Below, in pieces: positions 1-8,014 of a DNA stretch of 64,000 bases. Source of the stretch: Alphaproteobacteria bacterium. Its GTDB lineage: Bacteria; Pseudomonadota; Alphaproteobacteria; Caulobacterales; Hyphomonadaceae. A model generated the notes under the pieces. The model searched no databases and was not told where the DNA came from. It was given only the letters and a program-made list of their open reading frames with translations. Position numbers and translations under genes: made by a program. Location of the stretch: assembly GCA_016125405.1 (NCBI GenBank), contig WGLW01000010.1:124001-188000 (forward strand). The letters are read 5' to 3'. How positions within the stretch are numbered: the first letter of the stretch is position 1; each line of letters starts with the position of its first letter.

Positions 1-476
1 GCGGCTTTCGCTGCAGCGCGAACGGACAAACAGAAGATAGCGTCGCCAACCGCTTGGTCTGGAATCTATACAATCGACGCAGCCGCCCGGTCCGCGCGAT
101 TCTCTCCGGCACGCACCCTTGGTCGACGGCTAGCTGGCAGGAGATGGCCACCGCCTGCCGGGTCTCGATGTTTCGTGGTCTCGATGAGGATGGCGTCACT
201 GCCCATGCCAACCAGTCCGTCGTCAACTCGTCTGGCGCGGCTCAGGTTGGGCTTGGGATCGGGGTCGATTCGACAAGCGCCGTAGCGACGGGATGCGTTG
301 GAGATTTCGACGCGGCGACCAGCTCCGAATATCGGTCGTTGGGTGCACATTACGCTGGGTTACCTGGTCTCGGGTTTCACTACGTCGCTGGACTGGAGTT
401 GGGCGCCGGTTCTGGCACTCAAACCTGGGGCAACGCCAATGTGCCTTTCGGTCTCGTCGGCGAGGTCATGGCATGA
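1..476 (+). CDS. phage virion protein, C-terminal part (runs in from left edge)
   Basis: The frame is open from the first complete codon (base 3) to the TGA at 474-476, so the true start lies left of the window. About 157 residues are visible. They contain a stretch reading like a fibre or receptor-binding domain (GTHPWSTASW, rich in Ser/Gly/Ala) and end in a Gly-rich tail (GLVGEVMA). Tail-fibre and other surface virion proteins often finish with a short Gly-rich 'GLSGEI'-like tail. The function is inferred from this pattern and from the endolysin genes downstream, not from a recognised family. The last 58 bases overlap the end of the convergent gene on the minus strand. Confidence 0.5.
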   Translation, partial: GFRCSANGQTEDSVANRLVWNLYNRRSRPVRAILSGTHPWSTASWQEMATACRVSMFRGLDEDGVTAHANQSVVNSSGAAQVGLGIGVDSTSAVATGCVGDFDAATSSEYRSLGAHYAGLPGLGFHYVAGLELGAGSGTQTWGNANVPFGLVGEVMA

Positions 477-1204
477 CGCAAGAGTGCGCAGCCGGGAAGC
501 GTATATCGGATGATCAGCGCGCCGCGGCGAACGCTCGAGTGGGCCGGGAAATGCGTCCTGTGAATGGCCGCGTTCGTGAAAACGACGAGATCGCCTACGG
601 CCAGCTCCGGAGTTTCCAAGGGGCCAAACAAGGCGACGATGTTGTCGTCGGTTACACCAGGCCAGAAGACCGTGGTGTGGTCGCTCGCCAAGGGCGCGGT
701 GGACTGCGGCAGGGCGCCGAGCGTTGCCGACCGGAGCTGATTTTCATCGGCGCGAACGAGGGCGATTCCCGGCGCGTCCCCACCGCAGGCCCGCAGCGGA
801 ATCCACAGATTTATACCGACATCGTGCATGCCATCGAAGTGGCCGTCGCAGTGCCAGTGGAAAGCATTGGCGGCGGGCAGGGCGGGGTCGGCAAGAAATA
901 TCCCACCATAGGGAGACCGGGTGATTGGTCGGTCTCTGATCAGGGATTGCAAAACTGGTTCTGCGATAGTTTCGGCCAGCCGCCGTGCGCCGCAGGTGTC
1001 GATCGAAAGGGTATGCCGCCCGCGAAGACAGGGGGAGGCTTCGTTGGTGACGCCCTCAGAGGCCTGATCCAACAGGTCGTCGATGGCGGACTGCAGGTCC
1101 GAAAGTGCCGTCTTGTCATCATCGTCGACCGCGCCCCGAAGGACAAGAAAGCTCTGACTGACCAGCACGCCCAGCCGACTCTGGTCAGGGGTAAGTGAAT
1201 CCAT
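419..1204 (-). CDS. Fe(II)/2-oxoglutarate dioxygenase-like protein (phytanoyl-CoA dioxygenase type)
   Basis: 261 residues from the ATG at 1204; the frame is open further upstream, but that ATG gives the natural N-terminus. The double-stranded beta-helix signature is visible: HxD metal ligands at H118/D120 in FHWHCDGHF, then the core strand INLWIPL, a distal His at 215 or 218 in TNAAIHRTHF, and an Arg-rich strand (RRGALIIRY, 226-234) fitting the 2-oxoglutarate carboxylate. Such enzymes hydroxylate small molecules or side chains; the substrate cannot be told. The gene opposes the surrounding phage genes. Its ATG overlaps head to head with the start of the DUF1353 gene, and its 3' end overlaps the virion gene by 58 bases, so it looks like an inserted cargo ('moron') gene. 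The family assignment is moderately sure. Confidence 0.6.
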   Translation of the reverse strand: MDSLTPDQSRLGVLVSQSFLVLRGAVDDDDKTALSDLQSAIDDLLDQASEGVTNEASPCLRGRHTLSIDTCGARRLAETIAEPVLQSLIRDRPITRSPYGGIFLADPALPAANAFHWHCDGHFDGMHDVGINLWIPLRACGGDAPGIALVRADENQLRSATLGALPQSTAPLASDHTTVFWPGVTDDNIVALFGPLETPELAVGDLVVFTNAAIHRTHFPAHSSVRRGALIIRYTLPGCALLRHAMTSPTRPKGTLALPQV

Positions 1205-1682
1205 GGTTGATGCCTCCCAACGCGACGACCTAACCACGGCTTTCACTACCAGCAAATCAACGCTCCAGCTGCTGTGCGACGGGGACTTGACGCCAACCGG
1301 AACCTTCCGCGAGGGCCGCCCTGAGTTTCGGCTGACCCGGCCGCTGGTCTTCGAGGACATCGTCGTCCCGAAATTCTACGTAACCGATCGGTATTCCCTG
1401 CCCGGCCGGTTGATCCCGCTGCTCTGGGAACCCCATCACGCCCGCTATTCGACGCCGGCAGTCATCCACGACTGGCTGTTCGAGACCAAGCTGAAGCCCT
1501 TCGAGGACAGCAACGCCATTCTGATGCGGGCGATGCAGGCCGCTGGCGTGCGAGCGGACCAACGCTGGATCGTCTTTCTGGCGGTCTCGTTCTTCGGCCG
1601 CCGAGGCTATGGCGTCGTCGATCCGGACAATATCCCGCTGGTCCGGTCGGTGCGTCCTGACCTCAGGGGCGTGCTGGCATAA
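1203..1682 (+). CDS. DUF1353 family phage protein
   Basis: 159 residues starting at the ATG at 1203, which overlaps the divergent start codon of the dioxygenase-like gene. The family signature is clear: a central segment YSLPGRLIPLLW followed by TPAVIHDWLF (residues about 75-98) and a helical C-terminus. DUF1353 proteins are small phage proteins found next to endolysin and tail genes; their biochemical role is unknown. The stop lies 7 bases before the endolysin start, so the two are probably cotranscribed. It is cytoplasmic by sequence, with no signal peptide. Confidence 0.75.
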   Translation: MVDASQRDDLTTAFTTSKSTLQLLCDGDLTPTGTFREGRPEFRLTRPLVFEDIVVPKFYVTDRYSLPGRLIPLLWEPHHARYSTPAVIHDWLFETKLKPFEDSNAILMRAMQAAGVRADQRWIVFLAVSFFGRRGYGVVDPDNIPLVRSVRPDLRGVLA

Positions 1683-1689
1683 GGCCGCC

Positions 1690-2325
1690 ATGGCCGAATA
1701 TTCCGAAAGCTTCAAGCGCGCGATCGAGTTCGTCCTCTCCCAGGAGGGCGGCTGGGCCGATAACCCCAAGGACCCCGGCGGGGCGACCTTCAAGGGCGTG
1801 ACGCTGAAGCTGTTCCGGGCCTGGCGCAACAATCCCAACGTCTCGAAGCAGGATCTGCAGCAGGCTTCGATCGACGAGATCTTCGCGCTTTACCACCAGC
1901 TGTTCTGGAAACAGGTTCAGGGCGACAGCCTGCCGCCGGGCGTCGGCCTGATGGCCTTCGACGCTGCTGTCAATTCCGGTGTTCCAAATGCGGGCCTGGC
2001 ATTGCAGCGCGCGGTCAACACATTCGGCGTCCACAAGCTCGCCGAGGATGGAATCGTCGGCCACAAGACGGCGGCAGCCGTCGGCAACATCGATCTCCAC
2101 AAGCTGGTGGCCGAGTTCGCATCGCGCCGCATGGTGTTCTACGGCGCGCTTCAGACCTTCTCGATGTTCGGTTTCGGCTGGGCCCGCAGGCTCATGCTGG
2201 CGGTGCAGATCGCAACCGCCCTGGTCGAAGTCGGCAAGCAGGTTGTTTCCGCGGTGGAAGCCGCGAAGGCAGCAGACCAGCCGGCCGCGCCGGCGCTCCC
2301 CGCAGCTGAAGGACCGACGACATGA
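1690..2325 (+). CDS. GH108-type endolysin (N-acetylmuramidase)
   Basis: 211 residues. The N-terminal glycosyl hydrolase 108 motif EGGWADNPKDPGGATFKGVT (19-38) carries the catalytic Glu19. A predicted peptidoglycan-binding domain follows (about 95-175), and the C-terminus is an Ala-rich helix. GH108 enzymes cut the glycan chain of murein and serve as phage lysins. There is no cleavable signal peptide, so export would need a holin or another route; the C-terminal hydrophobic-amphipathic helix (about 170-200) could help membrane engagement. An upstream in-frame start exists, but the ATG at 1690 matches the family N-terminus (MAEYSESFKRAIEF). The stop overlaps the next gene by 4 bases (ATGA). Confidence 0.85.
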   Translation: MAEYSESFKRAIEFVLSQEGGWADNPKDPGGATFKGVTLKLFRAWRNNPNVSKQDLQQASIDEIFALYHQLFWKQVQGDSLPPGVGLMAFDAAVNSGVPNAGLALQRAVNTFGVHKLAEDGIVGHKTAAAVGNIDLHKLVAEFASRRMVFYGALQTFSMFGFGWARRLMLAVQIATALVEVGKQVVSAVEAAKAADQPAAPALPAAEGPTT

Positions 2326-2720
2326 GTTTCCAGATCTCGTTCTATGCGTCCTCCCGTGAAGACGCCGTCGCCAAGATGAAGGCGGTCGAGGATGCGTTCC
2401 AGCGCGCGCAACAGGACATCGCCCTGGCGCTCGACACCATGGAGTTCGCCGACGGCGCCAAGCTGGCGGCGTCGGCCAAGGCGGACTGGGATGGCGCGAG
2501 TTACACCAGCTCGTTCGATCTCGCCCTGACGCCGCCTCCTGCGACTCCGCAGGCTGCGGCAGCGCCGCCGGCTCCGGCCGCGGCCGCCGTGGCTGAACCC
2601 GCCGCGGCGCCCGCTTCTGCGCCCCCGGCGGCCGCTGCCGAACCGGACCCGCCGCAGTCTGACGCCCCGGCCGACCTCGTCGAACCGGCGACCGGCGATC
2701 CCGCTGACTCGGCCGCCTGA
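2322..2720 (+). CDS. prophage lysis-cassette protein with Ala/Pro-rich tail, unknown function
   Basis: 132 residues. The first 70 form a compact domain (MSFQISFYAS, then alternating charged helices). From about residue 71 the chain is almost entirely Ala, Pro, Glu and Asp, a low-complexity and probably disordered tail. There is no signal peptide or membrane segment. The start overlaps the endolysin stop (ATGA), so the two are translationally coupled and the protein should act in the same step. I do not recognise a family. The long Ala/Pro tail could span a distance, as linkers in envelope proteins do, but that is speculation. Confidence 0.6.
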   Translation: MSFQISFYASSREDAVAKMKAVEDAFQRAQQDIALALDTMEFADGAKLAASAKADWDGASYTSSFDLALTPPPATPQAAAAPPAPAAAAVAEPAAAPASAPPAAAAEPDPPQSDAPADLVEPATGDPADSAA

Positions 2721-2756
2721 TCGGCGGTCGTCCCTCCTCCCTTGAAAGGACGTGCC

Positions 2757-3371
2757 ATGAAACGGGTGTTTGTGTTTCTCGCCGCTGCTTTGATGCTCGC
2801 GCTCCCGGCGTGCTCAACGGTCGGCAACCTGACGCAGGGCCTCCCCTCCGTGAATGACAACGGGGCCAGTCCCCGGAAGACGACGATCCAGGCGGCCAAC
2901 CAGGCTATCGCGGTGATGGACGATCTCACCATCGCGGCCAATGCCGGCGCACTGCCTCACAACTTCCTGGACGACATCGTGCAGTTCGCCCCGGACGTCG
3001 AAACCAGGGTATCCGCCTATCTCGACAACACAGCCGCCTGTGTCGTCATCGATGGCAGCCTGCAGACCGACCCCGCCGTTGGCATCCCGTGCTCACAGTC
3101 GGCCTTCAGGCGGGCGTTTGACGACGTTTCAGGCCTTCTTCTCCAGGCGACCAAGCTGGTCGACCCTAAAACGGATGAGGGTCGGGCGGTTGTCCTGGCG
3201 GCTATCGTGCTGCAGACCCAGCTCAGGCCCGCTGCCGGCGGCGTCTGGGATGGCTACAGCAAGGATCCTGACATCACGCTCGATGTCTTCAACGGAATGC
3301 GGTCAAGCCTGAAGGCATCGAAGGACAGGCTTGTCGAGGCTGCGACAGCGGCGCTCGCAACCAAACCGTAG
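2757..3371 (+). CDS. phage-associated lipoprotein, unknown function
   Basis: 204 residues. A lipoprotein signal peptide ends in the lipobox LPAC with Cys19 as the lipidated residue. The mature part is helical with two possible disulfide Cys (in AACVVIDG and GIPCSQ). The start ATG at 2757 has AAAGGA six bases upstream, which selects it over an earlier TTG. It sits between the endolysin and a small membrane protein, where phage lysis cassettes place outer-membrane spanin components. The length is unusual for an o-spanin, so the role is open. Confidence 0.7.
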   Translation: MKRVFVFLAAALMLALPACSTVGNLTQGLPSVNDNGASPRKTTIQAANQAIAVMDDLTIAANAGALPHNFLDDIVQFAPDVETRVSAYLDNTAACVVIDGSLQTDPAVGIPCSQSAFRRAFDDVSGLLLQATKLVDPKTDEGRAVVLAAIVLQTQLRPAAGGVWDGYSKDPDITLDVFNGMRSSLKASKDRLVEAATAALATKP

Positions 3372-3396
3372 TCTACCCATTAGTCACCTGGGGGCG

Positions 3397-3678
3397 ATGA
3401 TGACGCCAGTAGAGACTCTGAATGCTGTTGGCGTCATCGTCGCCGTCCTCACCGCCCTGGGGACGCTGGCGACACTGATCTGGCATGGAGGCCGGGTTAT
3501 GCAGAGGATCGACGACCACGCCAAGGACATCGACGAGCACAAGGGCAGGCTCGATCAACATGGCGTGGAACTGGTTCGCGGAGCCGAACGGTTCTCGGTC
3601 GTCGAAACCAAGCTCGACGCCCTGATCAAGCAGGGCGAACGGATGCTGGCGAAGCTCGACAAAGACTCCCAGCACTAG
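3397..3678 (+). CDS. small membrane protein with coiled-coil tail, holin or i-spanin candidate
   Basis: 93 residues. One hydrophobic segment (about 8-29, VGVIVAVLTALGTLATLIW) is followed by a charged heptad-like helix (35-90, RIDDHAKDIDEHKGRLDQH...) typical of a coiled coil. A single N-terminal transmembrane segment with a coiled-coil periplasmic or cytoplasmic tail fits phage lysis accessories such as inner-membrane spanins, or DUF-type holin-associated proteins. Two adjacent ATGs (3397, 3400) follow GGGGGCG. It is the last gene before the tRNA and so the outermost gene of the prophage. Confidence 0.6.
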   Translation: MMTPVETLNAVGVIVAVLTALGTLATLIWHGGRVMQRIDDHAKDIDEHKGRLDQHGVELVRGAERFSVVETKLDALIKQGERMLAKLDKDSQH

Positions 3679-3784
3679 ACCATTCCGGGAACGCGGAGTC
3701 GGAACCAACGGTGATCCCGCCGATGCGCGGTTGGAACCTGTAACGCTCTGATCCCAGCAACAATCTGACATCTCAAATAAAATC

Positions 3785-3861
<77 letters not shown>

Positions 3862-4112
3862 GGCTGGCACGCTTATGCCCCATGATCCCGGTCGAGGCCA
3901 AGCCGCCGCGGGCTGGTGGGCTGCCGGGGCGGGAGGGGGCGAAAGATGGCGCGCGGGGCGAGGGGTTTTCCAGGGTTGGCGATCTGCGCCGGCGCCGTCA
4001 TCGCGCACACTTGGGCCCATACCCTACGGAAATGGCGGAGCCTCCTGTGCGAACCCCCGGCCCTCGTGCCTACGGCTCTGGCCAAGGCGCGCAAATCAGG
4101 ACGAGGCCACGC

Positions 4113-4904
4113 GTGACAGCCAGTCTGCGCTACACGCGGCGGCGATGGCTTGCGGCATGGGCGTCGCTCGGCGTCGCCGGTTGTGCGCGGGCGCCGGACC
4201 TGGTCCCCGGCGAGAGCGGCCGCGTCGCCCGCATTGTCGACGGCGACACGCTGACGCTCGACACCGGGCTACGCGTCCGGCTTGCAGAGATAGAGGCGCC
4301 AGCCGTGAGCTATGGCGACGCCTTTGCCGCCGAAGCCGCGCGCCTTCTGGAAGTGGCCGCCCTTGGACGTACGGCGAAGCTCTACTACGGCGGCCTCACC
4401 CGGGACCGTTATCAGCGTGCGCTCGCCCACGTGATCGTCAACGACGAGACCGGCGCCGATGTCTGGCTCAATGGCTACATGATCCGCCAAGGTGGCGCTC
4501 GGGTGCGGACCTATCCAGACAACGCCCGGCGCGTCCGCCGCCTCTATCCGCTTGAGGAGGAAGCGCGTGGCGCGAGGCGCGGCCTCTGGGCGTTGCCAGA
4601 CTACCGTGTCCGGGCAACCGGCGATCTGGATGGTGCTCCTGCTTTTGCGATCCTGCAGGGACCTCTGCTGGGCGCCTCGCCGGTCGCCGGCGACGGCTTT
4701 GCGCACCTGACGCCAGCTGGCGTGCGCCTCGGCATCGGCGACAGGCTTGGCGAGGCCGACAGCCTGTTGACATTGCTCGCCGGTCGCCCGCTTCGCGTGC
4801 GGGGACGCATACAGACAGGCGAGGACGATCCTGCAATCAGGATTACACACTGGGGGCAGGTGGAGACGCCAGGCGCTCCGTCAGATCGAGGGGATAAGAC
4901 CTGA
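4113..4904 (+). CDS. thermonuclease-like (SNase domain) lipoprotein
   Basis: 263 residues from a GTG preceded by a purine-rich stretch. The N-terminus has Arg-rich residues, a hydrophobic segment and a possible lipobox VAGC (Cys24), so the protein is probably exported. The staphylococcal-nuclease fold follows at about 38-165, with IVDGDTL (41-47), RLAEIEAP (56-63) and DRYQRALAHV, the usual Ca2+-site and catalytic-loop positions. The last ~95 residues form an extra domain without a recognised family. It may degrade extracellular or periplasmic nucleic acids. It converges on rpoH with a 24-base overlap of the 3' ends. Confidence 0.75.
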   Translation: MTASLRYTRRRWLAAWASLGVAGCARAPDLVPGESGRVARIVDGDTLTLDTGLRVRLAEIEAPAVSYGDAFAAEAARLLEVAALGRTAKLYYGGLTRDRYQRALAHVIVNDETGADVWLNGYMIRQGGARVRTYPDNARRVRRLYPLEEEARGARRGLWALPDYRVRATGDLDGAPAFAILQGPLLGASPVAGDGFAHLTPAGVRLGIGDRLGEADSLLTLLAGRPLRVRGRIQTGEDDPAIRITHWGQVETPGAPSDRGDKT

Positions 4905-5768
4905 GTCTTCCGGGTCGCCCACGATCCGCGTCAGCGAGCAGCGAAGCTTGCGCAGCGCCTGATGCTCGATCTGGCGGACGCGTTCCTTGGAGACGCCGAG
5001 TTTGCGGCCAAGCGTTTCCAGCGTAACGCCGTCTTCTACGAGGCGGCGTTCGCGGATGATCGTCAGTTCACGATCGGTCAGGTCTTCCAGCGCCTCGTGC
5101 AGCCAGACATGCCGGCGCTTGCGGTCGCGTTCCGCCATGGCTTCTTCTTCGGGTTGTTCGGATTCGTCCGGCAGAAGGTCTTGCCATTCGGCGTCGCCCG
5201 TTTCCCCGATCGGCGCATTCAGGGACCGGTCGGCGGCCGACAGCCGCGACGCCATGCGGTCAACATCCTGCTCGTGAACAGAGAGCGTCTTCGCCACAAA
5301 AGCACGGTTTTCCGGGCTCATGTGCGCGTCACCGGAATCGCCCAGCAAGGCCCGCAGGCGGCGCAGGTTGAAGAAGAGGGATTTTTGCGCGGCGGTCGTA
5401 CCCGTCCGCACGATCGACCAGTTGCGCAGGATGAAGTCCTGGATGCACGAGCGGATCCACCAGGCCGCGTAGGTCGAGAAGCGCACTTCGCGCTCCGGCT
5501 CGAAACGCGCAGCGGCCATCATCAGCCCCACATTGCCTTCCTGCACGAGATCAGACATGGGCAGCCCGTAATTGCGGAAGCGCGCCGCCATGGAAATGAC
5601 GAGCCGCATATAGGCGGTGGTCAGTTCGTGAAGGGCGTCCTCATCGCCGTCGTCGCGCCAGCGCGCCGCCAGCTCCTGCTCATGCTCCCGGTCCAGCAGG
5701 GGCGCCGTCATCGCGTGCTTGATGAACCGGCGATCCGCATTTTGGGTGTGAGCTTCGTTAGCGACCAT
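4881..5768 (-). CDS. rpoH: RNA polymerase heat-shock sigma factor RpoH (sigma-32)
   Basis: 295 residues, the normal RpoH length. Region 2 is intact (DLVQEGNVGLMMAAARF, then FSTYAAWWIRSCIQ). The RpoH box QKSLFFNLRR at 128-137 separates it from other sigma-70 proteins. Region 4.2 ends with LGVSKERVRQIEHQALRKLR. The ATG at 5768 has GGAG six bases upstream. It directs RNA polymerase to chaperone and protease promoters. The gene is followed on the same strand by no further gene and converges with the nuclease gene. The carD terminator lies upstream, so rpoH is transcribed on its own. Confidence 0.95.
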   Translation of the reverse strand: MVANEAHTQNADRRFIKHAMTAPLLDREHEQELAARWRDDGDEDALHELTTAYMRLVISMAARFRNYGLPMSDLVQEGNVGLMMAAARFEPEREVRFSTYAAWWIRSCIQDFILRNWSIVRTGTTAAQKSLFFNLRRLRALLGDSGDAHMSPENRAFVAKTLSVHEQDVDRMASRLSAADRSLNAPIGETGDAEWQDLLPDESEQPEEEAMAERDRKRRHVWLHEALEDLTDRELTIIRERRLVEDGVTLETLGRKLGVSKERVRQIEHQALRKLRCSLTRIVGDPEDSGLIPSI

Positions 5769-5895
5769 GGCGGACTCCGTGCGCGAAAGCCGAATTCATC
5801 CTCCTGCACGATGCACGAGGGATGACGGGGCGCAGGAATTCGGCGCCGGGTATGAGCTAAATGCCCTTGCCGGCCAGCGGTTCCGCACTAAGAGG

Positions 5896-5932
5896 AAAAA
5901 ATTAAGGGCGCCCGTTTCGGGGCGCCCTTTTC
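5896..5932 (-). terminator. Rho-independent terminator of carD
   Basis: A perfect 10-bp stem (5904-5913 with 5920-5929, AAGGGCGCCC/GGGCGCCCTT) and a 6-base loop, followed on the minus strand by a T-rich run (TTAATTTTTT). It lies just past the carD stop codon and separates carD from rpoH. Confidence 0.85.
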
Positions 5933-5952
5933 ATTTCAGCCACACGCTAGAT

Positions 5953-6477
5953 TCAGGCCGCGCGCTTGGCAAGCGACTTGGACAGTTTTTCGACCGCCTC
6001 GGCGTGCTTGATGTTCTCGACGGCCGCGAGTTCGCGCGCCATCCGGTCGAGCGCCGATTCATAGAGCTGGCGCTCGGAGTAGGATTGGTCCGGCTGGTCT
6101 TCGGCGCGGTGAAGGTCGCGAACGACTTCCGCGATCGAGATCAGGTTGCCAGAATTGATCTTCGCTTCGTATTCCTGCGCGCGGCGCGACCACATCGTGC
6201 GCTTGATGCGCGCGCGGCCGCCCAGCGTCTTGAGCGCGTCGCCGACGACGCGCGCAGAGGCGAGGGGACGCATGCCCGAAGACGCCGCCTTGGCGGTCGG
6301 CACGCGGAGGATCAGTTTGTCCTGCTCGAACGCGACGACATAGACTTCGAGCTTCATGCCGGCGACTTGCTGGGTTTCGACTCCCGTTACGCGGCCGACA
6401 CCATGCGCGGGATAAACCACGTGCTGGTTGACCGAGTAGGCCCCATCATCTTTTTTGACCGGCTGTTTTTTCGACAT
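5953..6477 (-). CDS. carD: CarD/CdnL-family transcription regulator
   Basis: 174 residues. The Tudor-like RNA-polymerase-interaction domain is at about 14-75 (VNQHVVYPAHGVGRVTGVE), and a helical DNA-contacting C-terminal domain follows with the conserved Trp in RIKRTMWSRRAQEYE. CarD proteins stabilise the RNA-polymerase open complex, particularly at rRNA and housekeeping promoters, by contacting the beta subunit. A GAGAGGA stretch precedes the ATG. The position between fdxA and rpoH is the common alphaproteobacterial order. Confidence 0.9.
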   Translation of the reverse strand: MSKKQPVKKDDGAYSVNQHVVYPAHGVGRVTGVETQQVAGMKLEVYVVAFEQDKLILRVPTAKAASSGMRPLASARVVGDALKTLGGRARIKRTMWSRRAQEYEAKINSGNLISIAEVVRDLHRAEDQPDQSYSERQLYESALDRMARELAAVENIKHAEAVEKLSKSLAKRAA

Positions 6478-6704
6478 GCTTTTTTTGTCCTCTCACTCAC
6501 GACGACAGCGGCAGCTACCAGATCAGGGTCACAAACCCAGGTCCGCCCACTCGTCCGTGCGCGACCTGTTCCCGACTGATTGCATTTGACGCTCGCCCGT
6601 CGGCGAAGTCAGAGCATTATCACAATTGTAAGAAATTTCAAGCCTTTGTCGCAGTGCTAGGGGCCAAATGGCCCGTATTTGCGGAGGCCTAGCGGCATTT
6701 CGCC

Positions 6705-7046
6705 TCAGTCCCGCTTGGGCGGATTGGGCGAAAACAACGACTCCAGCTTGCCCTTTACCTTGGCGTAATCGTCCGCATCTGCGGGCGGTTCGCCCTTGAC
6801 GGTAATGTTCGGCCAGATCTTGGAATATTCCGTATTCAGCTTCAGCCACTTCTTGTCCGGATCGTCCTCGGTATCGGGCACAATCGCCTCGACGGGGCAT
6901 TCCGGCTGGCAAACGCCGCAATCGATGCACTCCTCAGGATGGATAACGAGGAAATTTTCACCCTCGTAGAAGCAATCCACGGGGCAGACTTCCACGCAGT
7001 CCATGTATTTGCACCGGATGCAGGCGTCGGTGACGATATAGGTCAT
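6705..7046 (-). CDS. fdxA: ferredoxin FdxA (7Fe/8Fe type)
   Basis: 113 residues. Two clusters of Cys are visible: [17 protein letters not shown] (C9, C12, C17, C21, C25) and [12 protein letters not shown] (C40, C43, C46, C50), matching the Azotobacter ferredoxin I-like family that binds one [3Fe-4S] and one [4Fe-4S] cluster. The C-terminal extension [16 protein letters not shown] is typical of the family. A longer frame exists upstream, but the family start MTYIVTDAC is at 7046. It is an electron carrier in the cytoplasm. Bases 6478-6704 upstream of carD hold no gene. Confidence 0.95.
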   Translation of the reverse strand: MTYIVTDACIRCKYMDCVEVCPVDCFYEGENFLVIHPEECIDCGVCQPECPVEAIVPDTEDDPDKKWLKLNTEYSKIWPNITVKGEPPADADDYAKVKGKLESLFSPNPPKRD

Positions 7047-7191
7047 GGGGTGTCTCGGGAGCGGTCTCGCGGGGTGGTTCGATCGGCTTACGCGGGCTGG
7101 TCGAGCCCAGAGCGGCGACATGCGGTCATCATGCCATGTTGTCAATTGATCCGGCCTGTCAGCCGGGCTCACAGCCGGCCGTCCGGGCGTC

Positions 7192-7692
7192 TCAACCGCC
7201 GAAAAGCGCCTTCCAGATGACCACGACCCCCCAATGGATCACGACGGACGGCCAGATCGAGCCCGAGCGCAGGCGGCTAATCGTGCAGCACAGGCCCAGG
7301 AGGGCGACGAGGGCGAGATAGCCCGGTTTCAGAAAGACCGGCTCGGCGAAAGGAGAGCCGATCAGCACCTGGAAGGGGTGCCAGGCGACAAACGCCGCCA
7401 GCGAGATCGCCGCAGCGGGAAGGTTTCCCTTCGGAAGCCAGCCCCGGAACGTCACTTCTTCGGACACGCCCGGAACGAAAAAAGCGACAACGGAGATGCT
7501 GGTCACGGCGGTCTGGTCAGCGAGCGGGTCGAAGACCAGGACGCCGGCCTGAGCGGCCCAGGCGCCTGCCAGCAGGACGACAATGAACAGGCCAAGGGCT
7601 TCGATGGCGCCGCGCAGGTCGGGCATCCGCGCAAGGCCGCCCAGCAGGTTCGCCAGAACCACGGCGACAGGGCTGGAGCGTTGCTCTGTCAT
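7192..7692 (-). CDS. CPBP-family intramembrane metalloprotease
   Basis: 166 residues with about four membrane segments. The CPBP (CAAX protease/bacteriocin-processing) motifs are present: EEVTFR with E78, E79 and R83, then AWHPFQ with H105, and VIHWGV with H153. These residues form the membrane-embedded metal site. The chosen ATG at 7692 has GAAGGA six bases upstream; a start ten codons earlier overlaps the S4 gene by 20 bases and lacks a ribosome site. Substrate unknown. It follows the S4 protein gene on the same strand. Confidence 0.85.
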   Translation of the reverse strand: MTEQRSSPVAVVLANLLGGLARMPDLRGAIEALGLFIVVLLAGAWAAQAGVLVFDPLADQTAVTSISVVAFFVPGVSEEVTFRGWLPKGNLPAAAISLAAFVAWHPFQVLIGSPFAEPVFLKPGYLALVALLGLCCTISRLRSGSIWPSVVIHWGVVVIWKALFGG

Positions 7693-7702
7693 GCAAAGTC
7701 CT

Positions 7703-8014
7703 TCATCGGCCAGGTCTGTCATCCGTTGCGGGCGAAGCCGTCACGCGTTCGTAGCAGAGCGCGGCCTCCGGCGCCGGTCCGCGTCTGGCGGGAAGGTCAA
7801 GCACGCGGAGCAGGTGCGGACCGCCAGCATTGGTGAAGCTGACGAGATCTCCTGACGCAACCGTCGTCGAGGGTTTGTCGATGCGTCTCACCTGCCCATC
7901 GCGCTCTATGCGGGCGCCGTGGGTTTCGATTTCCTCGCTTGCCGATGTGCGGGTCTTGAAGAAGCGCGCCCGCCACAGCCAGACGTCCAGACGCATCCGC
8001 GCAGGGTCGCTCAC
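7703..8014 (-). CDS. S4-domain RNA-binding protein (Hsp15-like)
   Basis: 103 residues. The S4 domain is at the N-terminus (MRLDVWLWRARFFKTRTSA...), ending in a strand SGDLVSFTN. Hsp15/HslR-like proteins bind 50S subunits carrying blocked nascent chains. The start is a GTG whose last bases overlap the stop of the upstream helicase gene (GTGA), so it is translationally coupled to it. The C-terminal 35 residues are basic and loosely conserved. The precise ribosomal role is inferred from the family. Confidence 0.85.
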   Translation of the reverse strand: MSDPARMRLDVWLWRARFFKTRTSASEEIETHGARIERDGQVRRIDKPSTTVASGDLVSFTNAGGPHLLRVLDLPARRGPAPEAALCYERVTASPATDDRPGR

